Positions 34,080 through 43,210 of a DNA stretch of 64,000 bases are shown here, in pieces. Positions within the stretch are counted from its first letter, which is position 1. Each line of letters starts with the position of its first letter. This DNA comes from Streptomyces hiroshimensis (lineage in GTDB: Bacteria > Actinomycetota > Actinomycetes > Streptomycetales > Streptomycetaceae). The stretch covers positions 921,037 through 985,036 of the forward strand of contig NZ_BMUT01000001.1 of the NCBI RefSeq assembly GCF_014650335.1, written 5' to 3'. A program made the position numbers and the translations under genes. The notes beneath the pieces were generated by a model. That model worked only from the letters and a program-made list of their open reading frames with translations, ran no database searches and was not told where the DNA came from.

Positions 34080-34419
34080 CCCCGCCCACGACTTCACCGT
34101 CCCCTACGCCGAGCGTGACCTCGGCGAGGTCACCGCCGCCTTCACCGAGCGCACCGCACCCGGCGGCCGTGCCGTCATCGTCGAAGGACGCTGCCCCGGC
34201 TGTCACGGGAAGACCCTCACCGAGTTCCCCCGCGGTGTGCCCGGCAGCGGGACGAAGGGCGTCCTCGACCGCCTCAGGCGGCGGCCCGCGACGGCGTCCG
34301 CCGCCGACGGCGTCCTCGCCGCCGAGGTGCTCTACTGCGAGTGCGGCTACCCCCATCCCGGGCTGCCCGACGACGCCGTCTTCACCGGCTGCGGTGCCGG
34401 CTGGCGGGTCACCCCGTGA
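34072..34419 (+). CDS. Small putative zinc-binding protein in the caspase-HSP90 operon
   Basis: A 115-residue soluble protein with a likely treble-cysteine metal site: C-P-G-C-H-G near residue 40, C-E-C-G near 86 and a lone G-C-G-A-G near 108. The central part has an R-G-V-P-G-S-G-T-K-G loop and an Arg-rich helix. No known family is assigned with certainty. Its ATG lies 8 bases inside the end of the caspase-HSP90 gene, so it is made in step with it and is probably an adaptor or regulator. It is followed by a GTGA overlap with the membrane protein gene. Confidence 0.72.
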   Translation: MTDPAHDFTVPYAERDLGEVTAAFTERTAPGGRAVIVEGRCPGCHGKTLTEFPRGVPGSGTKGVLDRLRRRPATASAADGVLAAEVLYCECGYPHPGLPDDAVFTGCGAGWRVTP

Positions 34420-35021
34420 GCGCGGGGACCGACCGGCGGTGGGCCGAGCTGGCCCGGGAGCTGGAGTTCGGGCAGCTTCCCGAGCTGCGCCGGCAGGCCG
34501 AGGGCTGGCGCACCGGGCTGACGGGGCTCACCGCGCTGTTCGCGGTGCTCGTCGTCCTCAAGGGCCGGGACAACCTCGCCGACCTGCCCGTCGCCGCCCG
34601 TGACGCCGCGACGGGCATGCTCGCCGCCGCATTCGTCCTCCTGGCCGCCGGTGCGCTGCTCGCCGTGCGGGCCGCGTCCGGGCGGCCGGGGGACACGATC
34701 GTCCTCGGCGGGCAGGCGCTGCGCGACTGGACGCGGCGGGAAGCGGTCCGTGTGGCCAGGAGCCTGGTGGCCGCCTCCGTGTGCTGTGTGACCGGGGTCC
34801 TTCTGGTCGCCGGCGCCGTCGGCGTGGCCTGGTCGGCGACGGATGCGCCGCCGGAGCACCTGGTGCGGGTGAGCACGGGCGCCGCGACCGCGTGCGGGGA
34901 GCTCGCCGAGAGCGGGGCCCGCGGCACGAGGATCTGGACCGGGGCGGGCGACGAGCGCACACTGCGGTTCGTACCGGCGGGCCCCGGCACCACGGTCAAG
35001 CCCGTCGCGGCGTGCCCCTGA
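34416..35021 (+). CDS. Membrane protein of the caspase-HSP90 operon
   Basis: A 201-residue protein. A charged N-terminal helix (E-L-A-R-E-L-E-F-G-Q-L-P-E-L-R-R-Q) precedes three hydrophobic segments at about residues 33-52, 66-88 and 115-142. A C-terminal ~55-residue domain with two Cys probably lies outside. The GTG overlaps the previous stop. It may anchor the caspase-HSP90 protein or be the membrane effector of the system. No family is recognised. Confidence 0.7.
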   Translation: MSAGTDRRWAELARELEFGQLPELRRQAEGWRTGLTGLTALFAVLVVLKGRDNLADLPVAARDAATGMLAAAFVLLAAGALLAVRAASGRPGDTIVLGGQALRDWTRREAVRVARSLVAASVCCVTGVLLVAGAVGVAWSATDAPPEHLVRVSTGAATACGELAESGARGTRIWTGAGDERTLRFVPAGPGTTVKPVAACP

Positions 35022-35055
35022 GGCCCTGAGGCTTTGAGGCCCTGCGCCGTCACCG

Positions 35056-37452
35056 TCACCCCGGCCAGTTCCAGTCCGTCACCTCCGGCATGTCCACACC
35101 GTGTTCGCGGATCCACGTGTGGTGCCGCGTACGGGCGTCCACCATGGCCTGCCGTACGGACGCCGCGCGGACGCCGAGGCCGGGGACGCGGTCGATGACG
35201 TCCATGACGAGGCGGTAGCGGTCGAGGTCGTTGCGGACGACCATGTCGAAGGGGGTGGTCGTGGTGCCCGCCTCCTTGTAGCCGCGGACGTGCAGATTGG
35301 CGTGGCCGGTGCGGCGGTAGGCGAGGCGGTGGATCAGCCACGGGTAGCCGTGGTAGGCGAAGATGACGGGTCGGTCCGTGGTGAAGAGCGCGTCGTACTC
35401 CGCGTCGGTCATCCCGTGCGGATGCTCCTCCCGCGGCAGCAGGCGCGTCATGTCGACCACGTTGACGACCCGTACGGCGAGCTGGGGCAGCTCGTGGCGG
35501 AGCAGGTCGGCCGCCGCGAGGACCTCCTGGGTGGGGACGTCGCCGGCGCAGGCCAGGACGACGTCCGGCGGCCGGTCGCCGTTCTCCGTGCCCGCCCACT
35601 CCCAGATCCCCGCGCCGCGGGCGCAGTGCGCGCGGGCCTCGGCGAGGCCGAGCCAGTCGAAGCAGGGCTGCTTGCCCGCCACGACGACGTTGACGTAGTC
35701 GCGGCTGCGCAGCACGTGGTCGGCCACCGACAGCAGGGTGTTGGCGTCCGGCGGGAGGTAGACGCGCACGACCTCGGGGCTCTTGTTGAGGACGTGGTCG
35801 ACGAAGCCGGGGTCCTGGTGGGAGAAGCCGTTGTGGTCCTGGCGCCAGACGTGCGAGGTCAGCAGGTAGTTGAGGGAGGGGACGGGGCGGCGCCAGGGCA
35901 GGGTGCGCGCGGTCCGGAGCCACTTGATGTGCTGGTTGACCATCGAGTCGACGATGTGGACGAAGGCCTCGTAGCAGGAGAACAGGCCGTGCCGGCCGGT
36001 GAGGGTGTAGCCCTCCAGCCAGCCCTGGCAGAGGTGTTCGGAGAGCACTTCCATGACGCGGCCGTCGCGGGCGAGGTGCTCGTCCGTGGGCAGCTCTTCG
36101 GCCTGCCACGCCTTGCCGGTGGCCGCGTAGAGGGCGTCGAGCCGGTTGGAGGTGGTCTCGTCCGGCCCGACGACGCGGAAGTTACGGCTGCCGGCCGTGT
36201 CGGCCATGATCTGGGCCAGCAGGCCGCCGAGGACCCGGGTCGGCTCGTGCATCGCCGCGCCGGGCTTGTCGACGGGCACCGCGTAGTGCTCCAGCGGGGG
36301 CAGCGGCAGGGAGCGGGTGAGCAGCCCGCCGTTGGCGTGCGGGTTGGCGCCGAGCCGCCGTGCGCCGTCCGGCACGTGGGCGAGGACCTCGGGGCGCGGC
36401 CGCCCGTCCTCGTCGAAGAGCTCCTCCGGCCGGTACGAGCGCAGCCAGCGCTCCAGCTGCCGCAGGTGGTCGGGGTCGTCGCGCACTCCGGCCAGCGGCA
36501 CCTGGTGGGAGCGCCAGGTGCCCTCGACGGGCAGGCCGTCGACCTCGTGCGGGCCGGTCCATCCCTTGGGCGTGCGCAGCACGATCACCGGCCAGTGCGG
36601 CCGGTCGGTCACGCCCTCCTCGCGGGCGACGTGCTGGGCGAGGGAGATGTGGTCCAGGGCCCGGTCCATGGCGTGGGCGAGGGCGCGGTGCACCTCCCGC
36701 GGGTCGTCCCCGGCGACGTGGATCGGCTCGTGGCCGTAGCCGCGCAGCAGCCGGTCCAGCTCGCCCTCGGGCAGCCGGGACAGCACCGCCGGGTTGTCGA
36801 TCTTGTAGCCGTTGAGGTGGAGGACGGGCAGGACCGCGCCGTCGTGCACGGGGTCGAGGAACTTGTTCGCGTGCCAGGACGCGGCCAGCGGGCCCGTCTC
36901 CGCCTCGCCGTCGCCGATGACGCACGCCACGAGCAGGCCGGGGTTGTCGAAGGCGGCGCCGTAGGCGTGGGCGAGGGAGTAGCCCAGCTCGCCGCCCTCG
37001 TGGAGGGAGCCGGGGGTCTCCGGGGCGACGTGGCTGGGCACCCCGCCGGGGAAGGAGAACTGGCGGAACAGCCGCTCCATGCCGTCGGCGTCGCGGCTCA
37101 CGTCCGGGTAGACCTCGCTGTAGCTGCCGTCCAGCCAGGAGTTCGCCAGCACGGCCGGCCCGCCGTGCCCGGGCCCCCAGATGCAGACGGCGTCCAGCCC
37201 CCGCGCCTTGACGACGCGGTTGAGGTGGGTGTGGATCAGGTTGAGGCCGGGGGAGGTCCCCCAGTGACCGAGCAGGCGGGGCTTGATGTGCTCGGGCTCC
37301 AGGGGCACGGTCAGCAGGGGGTTGCTCAGCAGGTAGATCTGGCCGGCGGCCAGGTAGTTCGCGGCGCGCCAGTGGGCGTCGAGCGCCGCCAGTTCCTCGT
37401 CGGCGGGGCCGTCCGGTCGCGGCCCTGCGGTGCGGTCGGCGTGCTCGGACAT
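35056..37452 (-). CDS. xfp: Phosphoketolase (xylulose-5-phosphate/fructose-6-phosphate)
   Basis: A 798-residue thiamine-diphosphate enzyme that splits xylulose 5-phosphate (or fructose 6-phosphate) with phosphate to give acetyl phosphate and an aldose phosphate. Recognisable family segments are [12 protein letters not shown] near 55, G-P-G-H-G-G-P near 87, and the TPP-Mg motif [10 protein letters not shown] near 180, followed by H-L-N-G-Y-K-I. Further segments are G-Y-x-L-T-G-R-H-G near 500 and [10 protein letters not shown] near 545. The length is normal. GAGGAGG precedes ATG 37452. It is a single-gene unit converging on the membrane protein gene. Its product would feed acetate or acetyl-CoA metabolism. 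Confidence 0.96.
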   Translation of the reverse strand: MSEHADRTAGPRPDGPADEELAALDAHWRAANYLAAGQIYLLSNPLLTVPLEPEHIKPRLLGHWGTSPGLNLIHTHLNRVVKARGLDAVCIWGPGHGGPAVLANSWLDGSYSEVYPDVSRDADGMERLFRQFSFPGGVPSHVAPETPGSLHEGGELGYSLAHAYGAAFDNPGLLVACVIGDGEAETGPLAASWHANKFLDPVHDGAVLPVLHLNGYKIDNPAVLSRLPEGELDRLLRGYGHEPIHVAGDDPREVHRALAHAMDRALDHISLAQHVAREEGVTDRPHWPVIVLRTPKGWTGPHEVDGLPVEGTWRSHQVPLAGVRDDPDHLRQLERWLRSYRPEELFDEDGRPRPEVLAHVPDGARRLGANPHANGGLLTRSLPLPPLEHYAVPVDKPGAAMHEPTRVLGGLLAQIMADTAGSRNFRVVGPDETTSNRLDALYAATGKAWQAEELPTDEHLARDGRVMEVLSEHLCQGWLEGYTLTGRHGLFSCYEAFVHIVDSMVNQHIKWLRTARTLPWRRPVPSLNYLLTSHVWRQDHNGFSHQDPGFVDHVLNKSPEVVRVYLPPDANTLLSVADHVLRSRDYVNVVVAGKQPCFDWLGLAEARAHCARGAGIWEWAGTENGDRPPDVVLACAGDVPTQEVLAAADLLRHELPQLAVRVVNVVDMTRLLPREEHPHGMTDAEYDALFTTDRPVIFAYHGYPWLIHRLAYRRTGHANLHVRGYKEAGTTTTPFDMVVRNDLDRYRLVMDVIDRVPGLGVRAASVRQAMVDARTRHHTWIREHGVDMPEVTDWNWPG

Positions 37453-37859
37453 GTACGGCCTCCTCGGGATGCGGTGCCGGGTACCCGCCACCGGGCACGG
37501 GAAACGCTCCCAGCACCCCGGCGTCCCCGCGTAGGGCCTGTCCGGCCAGCTTTGCGGTCCGCCCGGGCCGGCTTCGCGGGCCGTCCGGCGGGACGTGCGG
37601 CCCGTCCGGCCCCTGCCGCCCCGCCGCCACCCGGCGCACCATCACCCTGTGTGGCGCCCCCGGCGCTCCGAGTCGCGGGAACGGGCGCGCCGAGTGATCC
37701 TTGAAGGGCGTGGCCGGACCGGACCACCGCCCCCGGCGGCACTGCCGGGGCGTTCCGCCGACCTGTTTGCAGGTGCCCCGCGGGGGCAGCCGCAACTACC
37801 GGAAGGTGCTTCAGGCCGGCAGGCACTCCTTTTGCTCAGGAGCGAGGAGGACCGTGACC
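37453..37859. other. Divergent promoter region between xfp and the sigma factor gene
   Basis: About 400 very GC-rich bases with several short GGCC/CCGG inverted repeats. I see no supported gene. A sigma-B-type promoter (GTTT with GGGTAT) was looked for and not found. Confidence 0.45.
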
Positions 37860-38669
37860 ATGGCCCAGACGATGCGCCGGCGCAACCGGGACGCTCCCGA
37901 CACCGCCGATTCCTTCGCCCGCCTGACGCAGTTGCCGGCCGGGGCGGAGCGCGACCGGCTGCGGCAGGACGTCATCGCCGCCTGGCTGCCCATGGCGGAG
38001 CGCATCAGCCTGCGCTTCCGCAGCAGCGGCGAGAGCCCGGCGGACCTGCGGCAGGTCGCGGCGCTGGGCCTGGTCAACGCCGTGGACCGGTACGACCCGC
38101 GGCTCGGCCACGCCTTCGAGACCTTCGCCGTGCCCACGATCGTCGGCGAGCTCAAGCGGCACATCCGCGACCACGCGTGGTCGCTGCACATCCCGCGCCG
38201 GGACCAGGAGCTGCGCACGGCCGTGCGCTCCGCCCAGGCGGCCCTCGGCCAGCGCGGCGCCCGCAGCCGGCCGAGCCCGGCCGAGCTGGCCGCGGAGTGC
38301 GGCCTGTCGGAGGAGGAGGTGCGCCGGGGCCTTGCCGCCGAGGGCGTGCACAACACGCTGTCGCTGGACCACCCGGTCCTGGGCGCCGACGACCTCCCGC
38401 TCTCCGACACCCTCGGCGGCGTGGACCTGGCACTGGACCTCGTCGTCGACCGCCAGTCCCTGACCCCCCTGCTCAGGGCGCTTCCCGAGCGGGAGAAGTA
38501 CGTCCTCTACTGGCGCTTCTTCGGCAATCTCACCCAGAAGCAGATCGGCGCGCGCCTCGGCGTGTCCCAGATGCAGATATCCCGCATCCTCAGCCGGACC
38601 TGCGCGCGGCTGCGCGAAGAGCTGGCCGGGCCCGCCGGGACCCCGCAGCGCACCCCGGCCCCCGGCTGA
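37860..38669 (+). CDS. RNA polymerase sigma factor, SigB/SigF/SigG family
   Basis: A 269-residue group 3 sigma factor. Region 2 spans about residues 45-115 (L-R-Q-V-A-A-L-G-L-V-N-A-V-D-R-Y-D-P, then F-E-T-F-A-V-P-T-I-V-G-E-L-K-R), region 3 about 120-185 and region 4 about 200-250 (L-P-E-R-E-K-Y-V-L, then Q-K-Q-I-G-A-R-L-G-V-S-Q-M-Q-I-S-R). This family drives stress and development genes in Streptomyces and is controlled by RsbW-type anti-sigma factors. ATG 37860 has GAGGAGG 9 bases before it; a GTG two codons upstream is too close to it. No anti-sigma gene is adjacent. Confidence 0.9.
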   Translation: MAQTMRRRNRDAPDTADSFARLTQLPAGAERDRLRQDVIAAWLPMAERISLRFRSSGESPADLRQVAALGLVNAVDRYDPRLGHAFETFAVPTIVGELKRHIRDHAWSLHIPRRDQELRTAVRSAQAALGQRGARSRPSPAELAAECGLSEEEVRRGLAAEGVHNTLSLDHPVLGADDLPLSDTLGGVDLALDLVVDRQSLTPLLRALPEREKYVLYWRFFGNLTQKQIGARLGVSQMQISRILSRTCARLREELAGPAGTPQRTPAPG

Positions 38670-38892
38670 CCCTCTTCCCCCTCTTCCCGCCCTCCTCTTT
38701 CCCCTCTTTCCCGTTGTTCCCAGGACCTCCGACAAGGCAGGCACCAGCGATGACCTCAGGGCATACGCACTTGACCCCCGACCTCCCGCCGGTCGTGGAG
38801 ATACCCGATCTCCCCGGAGCCCAGCGGCCCCGCCCCGCGCCGGCGGAGGGCGGGGAGGCCGGGAAGGGCGGTGAGGACGCCGGACATGACCA

Positions 38893-38925
38893 TGGCGCCC
38901 ATCACACGGAGCGTGATGGGCGCCA
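38893..38925 (+). terminator. Strong hairpin terminator after the sigma factor gene
   Basis: A perfect 13-bp stem (38893-38905 with 38913-38925) and a 7-base loop followed by GAAA. It lies about 220 bases past the sigma factor stop. Confidence 0.75.
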
Positions 38926-38982
38926 CGAAAGCGCAGGTCAGGATTCCGGCGGCTGACTGTGACCCTTCCCGCGCCTACCGCG

Positions 38983-39008
38983 CAGGTGGGTCCGGTGGTC
39001 CCACCTGG
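38983..39008 (-). terminator. Hairpin after the chaplin gene
   Basis: CAGGTGGG (38983-38990) pairs with CCCACCTG (39001-39008), with extra GC pairs at the base of the stem. It starts about a dozen bases beyond the chaplin stop on the minus strand. Confidence 0.65.
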
Positions 39009-39020
39009 GCGCGGGGTCTG

Positions 39021-39308
39021 CTAGTGCCCTCCGAAGTGGCCCTCGTGGTGGTATCCGTGCCCCGACGAGTCGGCGTTGATGCAGGTGTTGCCGAAGGTGG
39101 GGTTCAGGAGACCGACGATGTCGATCGAGTTGCCGCACAGGTTGATCGGGATCTGGATCGGGACCTGAATGACGTTCCCGGAGATGACGCCGGGCGAGCC
39201 GACGGCCGCGCCGTTCGCTCCGGAACCTGCGGTGGCGACTCCGGCAGCGCCCGTGACGGCGACCCCGGCCGCAGCGGTCAGCATGGCGGCCTTGGCGATA
39301 CGCGACAT
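39021..39308 (-). CDS. Short chaplin with a His/Gly-rich C-terminal tail
   Basis: A 95-residue exported hydrophobin-like protein. A signal peptide (residues 1-27) leads to a single chaplin domain starting G-S-P-G-V-I-S-G-N and ending F-G-N-T-C-I-N, with the two conserved Cys that form a disulfide and alternating hydrophobic residues that assemble into amyloid-like fibrils. Chaplins coat aerial hyphae and lower water surface tension. Most short chaplins end at this point; here 15-17 further residues follow, rich in His and Gly (H-G-Y-H-H-E-G-H-F-G-G-H). This tail could bind metal. The gene stands alone, with a hairpin behind it. Confidence 0.92.
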   Translation of the reverse strand: MSRIAKAAMLTAAAGVAVTGAAGVATAGSGANGAAVGSPGVISGNVIQVPIQIPINLCGNSIDIVGLLNPTFGNTCINADSSGHGYHHEGHFGGH

Positions 39309-39565
39309 GGCTCTAAACCTTTCTCATGGGTGGTGAGCGGCAATTGTGTCCGGTGTAACTGGGGAGAAAGGCCCGATATCGACGCTGAAGGTCGTAATTA
39401 ACCCGGAAGACCCAATAAGTGGTATGTGATGCATGCGACGCGGGTGACGGGTGCGTATCCTGTGCCGCAACGCTCGAGCCTGCGGGTTTGGTGCCATCAC
39501 CGCTGTCTACGTACAGTTCCCTGGAAGCTTCATTCGAACAGACGAACTGGGACACAACAGCGGCG

Positions 39566-41086
39566 ATGACGGTCACCGAGGTCACTGAAGACAGCCGCGC
39601 GGGCGCGGAGAACGGCGCAGCGTACGGCCACCCCGGCGACGGCGCGGAGTACGGCCCCGGCATCGATCCCGAGCGCATGGCGATCTGCCTGAGCGTGCTC
39701 GAGGAGCTCGACGAGCTGCCCGTCGACCACCCCGATGCCATCGCCGTCCGCCGGGCCACGGCCGGCATCTACCGCACGGTCAAGCAGCGCCGCCGCCAGG
39801 AGCGCCGGGCCGCCAAGACCGCCCACGACAAGTCGGTCACCGAGGCCACGGCCACCGGCGCCGCCGACCGGATCGACGACGAGACCCGCGGCATCCCGCT
39901 GGCCGCGACCGCCACCACCCAGATCGTCGGCATCCTCGAGCGCCCCCGGTCCTGCTACATCTGCAAGGGCCGCTACACCGAGGTCGACGCGTTCTACCAC
40001 CAGCTCTGCCAGCCCTGCGCCGTGGAGAACCGTGCCCGCCGTGACGCCCGCACGGATCTGACCGGCCGGCGCGCCCTGCTCACCGGCGGCCGCGCCAAGA
40101 TCGGCATGTACATCGCGCTGCGGCTGCTCCGCGACGGCGCGCACACCACGATCACCACGCGCTTCCCCAACGACGCCATCCGCCGCTTCAAGGCGATGGA
40201 GGACAGCGCGGAGTGGCTGCACCGGCTCAAGGTCGTCGGCATCGACCTGCGCGACCCTGCGCAGGTCGTCGCCCTCGCCGACTCTGTCAGCGCCGAGGGC
40301 CCGCTCGACATCCTGATCAACAACGCGGCCCAGACCGTCCGCCGGTCCCCGGCCGCCTACCGTGAGCTGATCAGCGCCGAGGCCGCCCCGCTGCCCGCCG
40401 GCGAGCTGCCCGCCTCGGAGGTCTTCGGCGCCTTCGGCAGCGGCGCCCAGCCCGAGCTGCCCGCCCCCGCTGGCAGCAAGCACGACGCGCTCACCCCGCA
40501 GGCCCTCACCGAGCTCGCGCTCACCAGCGGCTCCGCGTCCCTCGCCCGCGTCGAGGCCGGCACGGCCATCGACGCCGGCGGTCTCGTCCCCGACCTGGAC
40601 GCCACCAACACCTGGATCCAGGCCGTCGGCGACGTCGACCCCGTCGAGCTGCTCGAAGTGCAGCTGTGCAATGTCACGGCGCCGTTCGTGCTGGTCAACC
40701 GGCTGCGGCCGACGATGGCCGCGTCGCCTGCGCGCCGCAAGTACGTGGTGAACGTCTCCGCCATGGAGGGCGTCTTCAGCCGCGGCTACAAGGGCGCCGG
40801 GCACCCGCACACCAACATGGCCAAGGCCGCGCTGAACATGCTCACGCGCACCAGCGCCGAGGAGATGTTCCAGGCCGACAACATCCTCATGACCAGCGTC
40901 GACACGGGCTGGATCACGGACGAGCGGCCCCACCCGGACAAGGTCCGGCTCGCCGAGGCCGGCTTCCACGCGCCCCTCGACCTGGTCGACGGCGCGGCGC
41001 GGGTCTACGACCCGATCGTCCGGGGTGAGCAGGGCGAGGACCTGTACGGCTGCTTCCTCAAGGACTACAGCGCGGCGGGCTGGTAG
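39566..41086 (+). CDS. Unusual SDR oxidoreductase with a four-cysteine site and no catalytic Tyr
   Basis: A 506-residue protein. Residues 1-125 are acidic then Arg-rich. Residues 130-151 hold C130-x2-C133-x14-C148-x2-C151, a probable zinc site. From 160 a Rossmann SDR domain begins with T-G-G-R-A-K-I-G, N-N-A near 255, and an N-V-S-A catalytic Ser segment. The usual Y-x-x-x-K is H-P-H-T-N-M-A-K-A-A-L, so Thr416 takes the place of Tyr with K420 kept. The same HPHTNMAKAAL pattern occurs, as I recall, in a eukaryotic SDR subgroup. The substrate is unknown and activity may be altered. An insertion of ~80 residues lies between the N-N-A and Ser motifs. ATG 39566 is the best start, but the ribosome site is weak. 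Confidence 0.75.
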   Translation: MTVTEVTEDSRAGAENGAAYGHPGDGAEYGPGIDPERMAICLSVLEELDELPVDHPDAIAVRRATAGIYRTVKQRRRQERRAAKTAHDKSVTEATATGAADRIDDETRGIPLAATATTQIVGILERPRSCYICKGRYTEVDAFYHQLCQPCAVENRARRDARTDLTGRRALLTGGRAKIGMYIALRLLRDGAHTTITTRFPNDAIRRFKAMEDSAEWLHRLKVVGIDLRDPAQVVALADSVSAEGPLDILINNAAQTVRRSPAAYRELISAEAAPLPAGELPASEVFGAFGSGAQPELPAPAGSKHDALTPQALTELALTSGSASLARVEAGTAIDAGGLVPDLDATNTWIQAVGDVDPVELLEVQLCNVTAPFVLVNRLRPTMAASPARRKYVVNVSAMEGVFSRGYKGAGHPHTNMAKAALNMLTRTSAEEMFQADNILMTSVDTGWITDERPHPDKVRLAEAGFHAPLDLVDGAARVYDPIVRGEQGEDLYGCFLKDYSAAGW

Positions 41087-41092
41087 GCGGGC

Positions 41093-41773
41093 GTGGACGT
41101 CCGCGTCCTGCGGGTCTTCACGGGCCCGGACGGCTCCGGCGGCAACCCGCTGGGAGTCGTCCGCGACGGCCGGGCGGTTCCGGACGCCTCGGCACGGCAG
41201 TGCCTGGCCGCGGAACTGGGCTTCAGCGAAACGGTGTTCGTCGACGATCCCGAGCGCGGTGAGGTCGACATCCACACCCCGAGCGGGCGCCTGGCCTTCG
41301 CCGGGCACCCGCTGGTGGGCGTGGCGTGGTTCCTGCGGCAGTGCGGGTACGCGGCGGACGTGCTGCGGCCGCCGGCGGGTGACGTGCCGTCGTGGACGAC
41401 GGCGGACGGTGTGACGTGGATCCGTGCCCGGTCGTCCTGGGCCACGGGCCGCCGTCTCCGGCAGTACGCGAGCCCGGCCGAGGTCGACGCCCTGCCGTCG
41501 CCGCCGCCCGGCGAGGGCTGGCTCTACGCCTGGGCCTGGCAGGACGAGACCGCGGGCCGCGTCCGCGCCCGCGGCTTCCCGCGCCGGGGCGACGGCATCA
41601 CGGAGGACGAGGCGACGGGCGCGGCCGCGCTGGCCCTGACCGCCGCGCTCGAAGGAAACTTGACGATCAGTCAGGGCCGGGCGTCCCTGATCCGCACCCG
41701 CCACGAGGGGGAGGACATGGTCGCCCTGGGCGGCCGGGTCGACTCCGTCGGGGTCCGCGTCGCCGGCGGCTGA
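41093..41773 (+). CDS. PhzF-family isomerase-like protein
   Basis: A 226-residue protein of the PhzF/diaminopimelate-epimerase fold. Matching segments are the N-terminal F-T-G-P-D-G-S-G-G-N-P-L-G-V, F-S-E-T-V-F-V, then H-T-P-S-G-R-L-A-F-A-G-H-P and, near the end, the E-D-E-A-T-G-A-A-A-L loop. PhzF itself isomerises a phenazine precursor; most relatives have unknown substrates. It is somewhat shorter than full-length PhzF (about 280). The GTG start is 6 bases after the SDR stop, so the two form a probable operon. Confidence 0.82.
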   Translation: MDVRVLRVFTGPDGSGGNPLGVVRDGRAVPDASARQCLAAELGFSETVFVDDPERGEVDIHTPSGRLAFAGHPLVGVAWFLRQCGYAADVLRPPAGDVPSWTTADGVTWIRARSSWATGRRLRQYASPAEVDALPSPPPGEGWLYAWAWQDETAGRVRARGFPRRGDGITEDEATGAAALALTAALEGNLTISQGRASLIRTRHEGEDMVALGGRVDSVGVRVAGG

Positions 41774-41890
41774 CGCATCGAGGGACACCGCCGGTCCGCT
41801 CGCCGCGGCGGCGGGGATGTGCGTACGCCGATCCTTGGGCAGGAGGCCCGCTCCTTCCGCCGCAGCGGTGATCAGCCCCTACGCGCTGGT

Positions 41891-41934
41891 CCGGCGGTGC
41901 CGAGCCGGCGGGCAGGCCGGCTCGGCACCGCCGG
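41891..41934. terminator. Long perfect inverted repeat, bidirectional terminator
   Basis: An 18-bp perfect stem (41891-41908 with 41917-41934) and an 8-base loop, placed between the converging PhzF-like and tsaD genes. Its symmetric position suggests it ends both transcripts. Confidence 0.85.
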
Positions 41935-42006
41935 ATGCCGCCGTCTCGGTTGCTCGCCGTGGCGGCGAGGATTTTCGGGGCGGGTTCCGTGCAGAGAGAC
42001 GGCCCG

Positions 42007-43074
42007 TTACGCCGCCGACCGCCGGCCGGCCGGGTGCAGCGTCGCGTATTCCAGTGGTGCCGACGGGTCGATCGAGATGTCCAAGGGCGCCGGCTGTGCG
42101 CCCGCCCGTACCAGGAGGTCGCCCACCGCGGCGATCATCGCGCCGTTGTCCGTGCACAACCGCAGCGGCGGCACCCGCAGTTCGACGCCCGCCGCCGCGC
42201 ACCGCTCCTGTGCCAGCGCCCGTACCCGGGAGTTCGCGGCGACGCCGCCGACCACCACGAGGGTGCCCACCCCGTGCTCCACGCACGCGGCCACGGCCTT
42301 GCGCGTGAGGACGTCGGCCACGGCCTCCTGCAGGGACGCCGCCCCGTCCGCGACCGGCAGCGGCCGGCCCGCCGTGCGGTGCTGTTCCGCCCAGCGGGCG
42401 GCGGCCGTCTTCAGCCCGGAGAAGGAGAACGCGTACCGGTCGTCACGGGGCCCCGTGAGCGGACGCGGGAACGGCACCGCCCGCGGGTCGCCCTCCCGCG
42501 CCGCGCGGTCGACCGCGGGCCCACCGGGGTAGGGCAGCCCGAAGACCCGGGCGACCTTGTCGAAGCACTCGCCGGCGGCGTCGTCGAGCGTGTCGCCGAG
42601 GTGCACGATCGGATCGCGCGCGAGATCCCGTACGAGCAGCAGCGACGTGTGGCCGCCGGAGACGATGAGGACCATGCAGGGGTCGGGCAGCGGCCCGTGC
42701 TCCAGGGTGTCGGCGGCGACGTGCCCCGCGAGGTGGTGCACCCCGTACAGCGGGACGTCCAGCGCATAGGCGAGGCCCTTGGCCGCGGCCAGTCCGACCT
42801 GGAGGGCGCCGGAGAGCCCGGGGCCGGTGGTGACGGCGACGGCGCCGATGTCGCCCATGGCCAGCCCCGCGTCGGCCAGCGCGGCCCGCACCACGGGCGC
42901 CGCGGCGTGCACGTGCGCGCGGGCCGCGATCTCGGGGACGACGCCACCGAAGCGCGCGTGCTCGTCCATGCTGGAGGCCACCGCGTGCCCCAGCAGCTTC
43001 CCGTCCCGCACCAGACCGGCACCGGTCTCGTCGCAGGACGACTCGATACCCAGCACCACCGGTGAACGCACCAC
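42007..43074 (-). CDS. tsaD: tRNA N6-threonylcarbamoyladenosine transferase TsaD
   Basis: A 355-residue ASKHA-fold protein that transfers the threonylcarbamoyl group to A37 of ANN-decoding tRNAs, working with TsaB, TsaE and TsaC. Key features are G-I-E-S-S-C-D-E-T at the start, the metal-binding H-H-L-A-G-H, I-V-S-G-G-H-T, C-F-D-K-V-A-R and [11 protein letters not shown] 43074 has AGGAGG 6 bases upstream. The usual tsaE-tsaB-rimI neighbours are absent; it lies alone among corrin genes. Confidence 0.93.
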   Translation of the reverse strand: MVRSPVVLGIESSCDETGAGLVRDGKLLGHAVASSMDEHARFGGVVPEIAARAHVHAAAPVVRAALADAGLAMGDIGAVAVTTGPGLSGALQVGLAAAKGLAYALDVPLYGVHHLAGHVAADTLEHGPLPDPCMVLIVSGGHTSLLLVRDLARDPIVHLGDTLDDAAGECFDKVARVFGLPYPGGPAVDRAAREGDPRAVPFPRPLTGPRDDRYAFSFSGLKTAAARWAEQHRTAGRPLPVADGAASLQEAVADVLTRKAVAACVEHGVGTLVVVGGVAANSRVRALAQERCAAAGVELRVPPLRLCTDNGAMIAAVGDLLVRAGAQPAPLDISIDPSAPLEYATLHPAGRRSAA

Positions 43075-43210
43075 GCCGCGCCTCCTGCCTTCCATGAGTA
43101 ATTGCACATTCTATGCAGCAAGCCGCCCCGGGGCCCGGCTGTCCGCCCGTCACCGCTGGTCAGTAGAGTTCCCGTGCCCCTGCCCGCAGCGAATGCCGAG
43201 GTATCAGCCC

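Noticed and set aside
29142..35021. Mobile island around the caspase-HSP90 genes
   Set aside because: No integrase, tRNA, attachment repeats or strong composition break at either edge, apart from a modest drop in the large gene's C-terminal part.
38750..38956. A 68-codon ORF after the sigma factor gene
   Set aside because: A perfect 13-bp terminator stem lies inside its 3' third, its ribosome site is weak and third-position GC drops toward the end.
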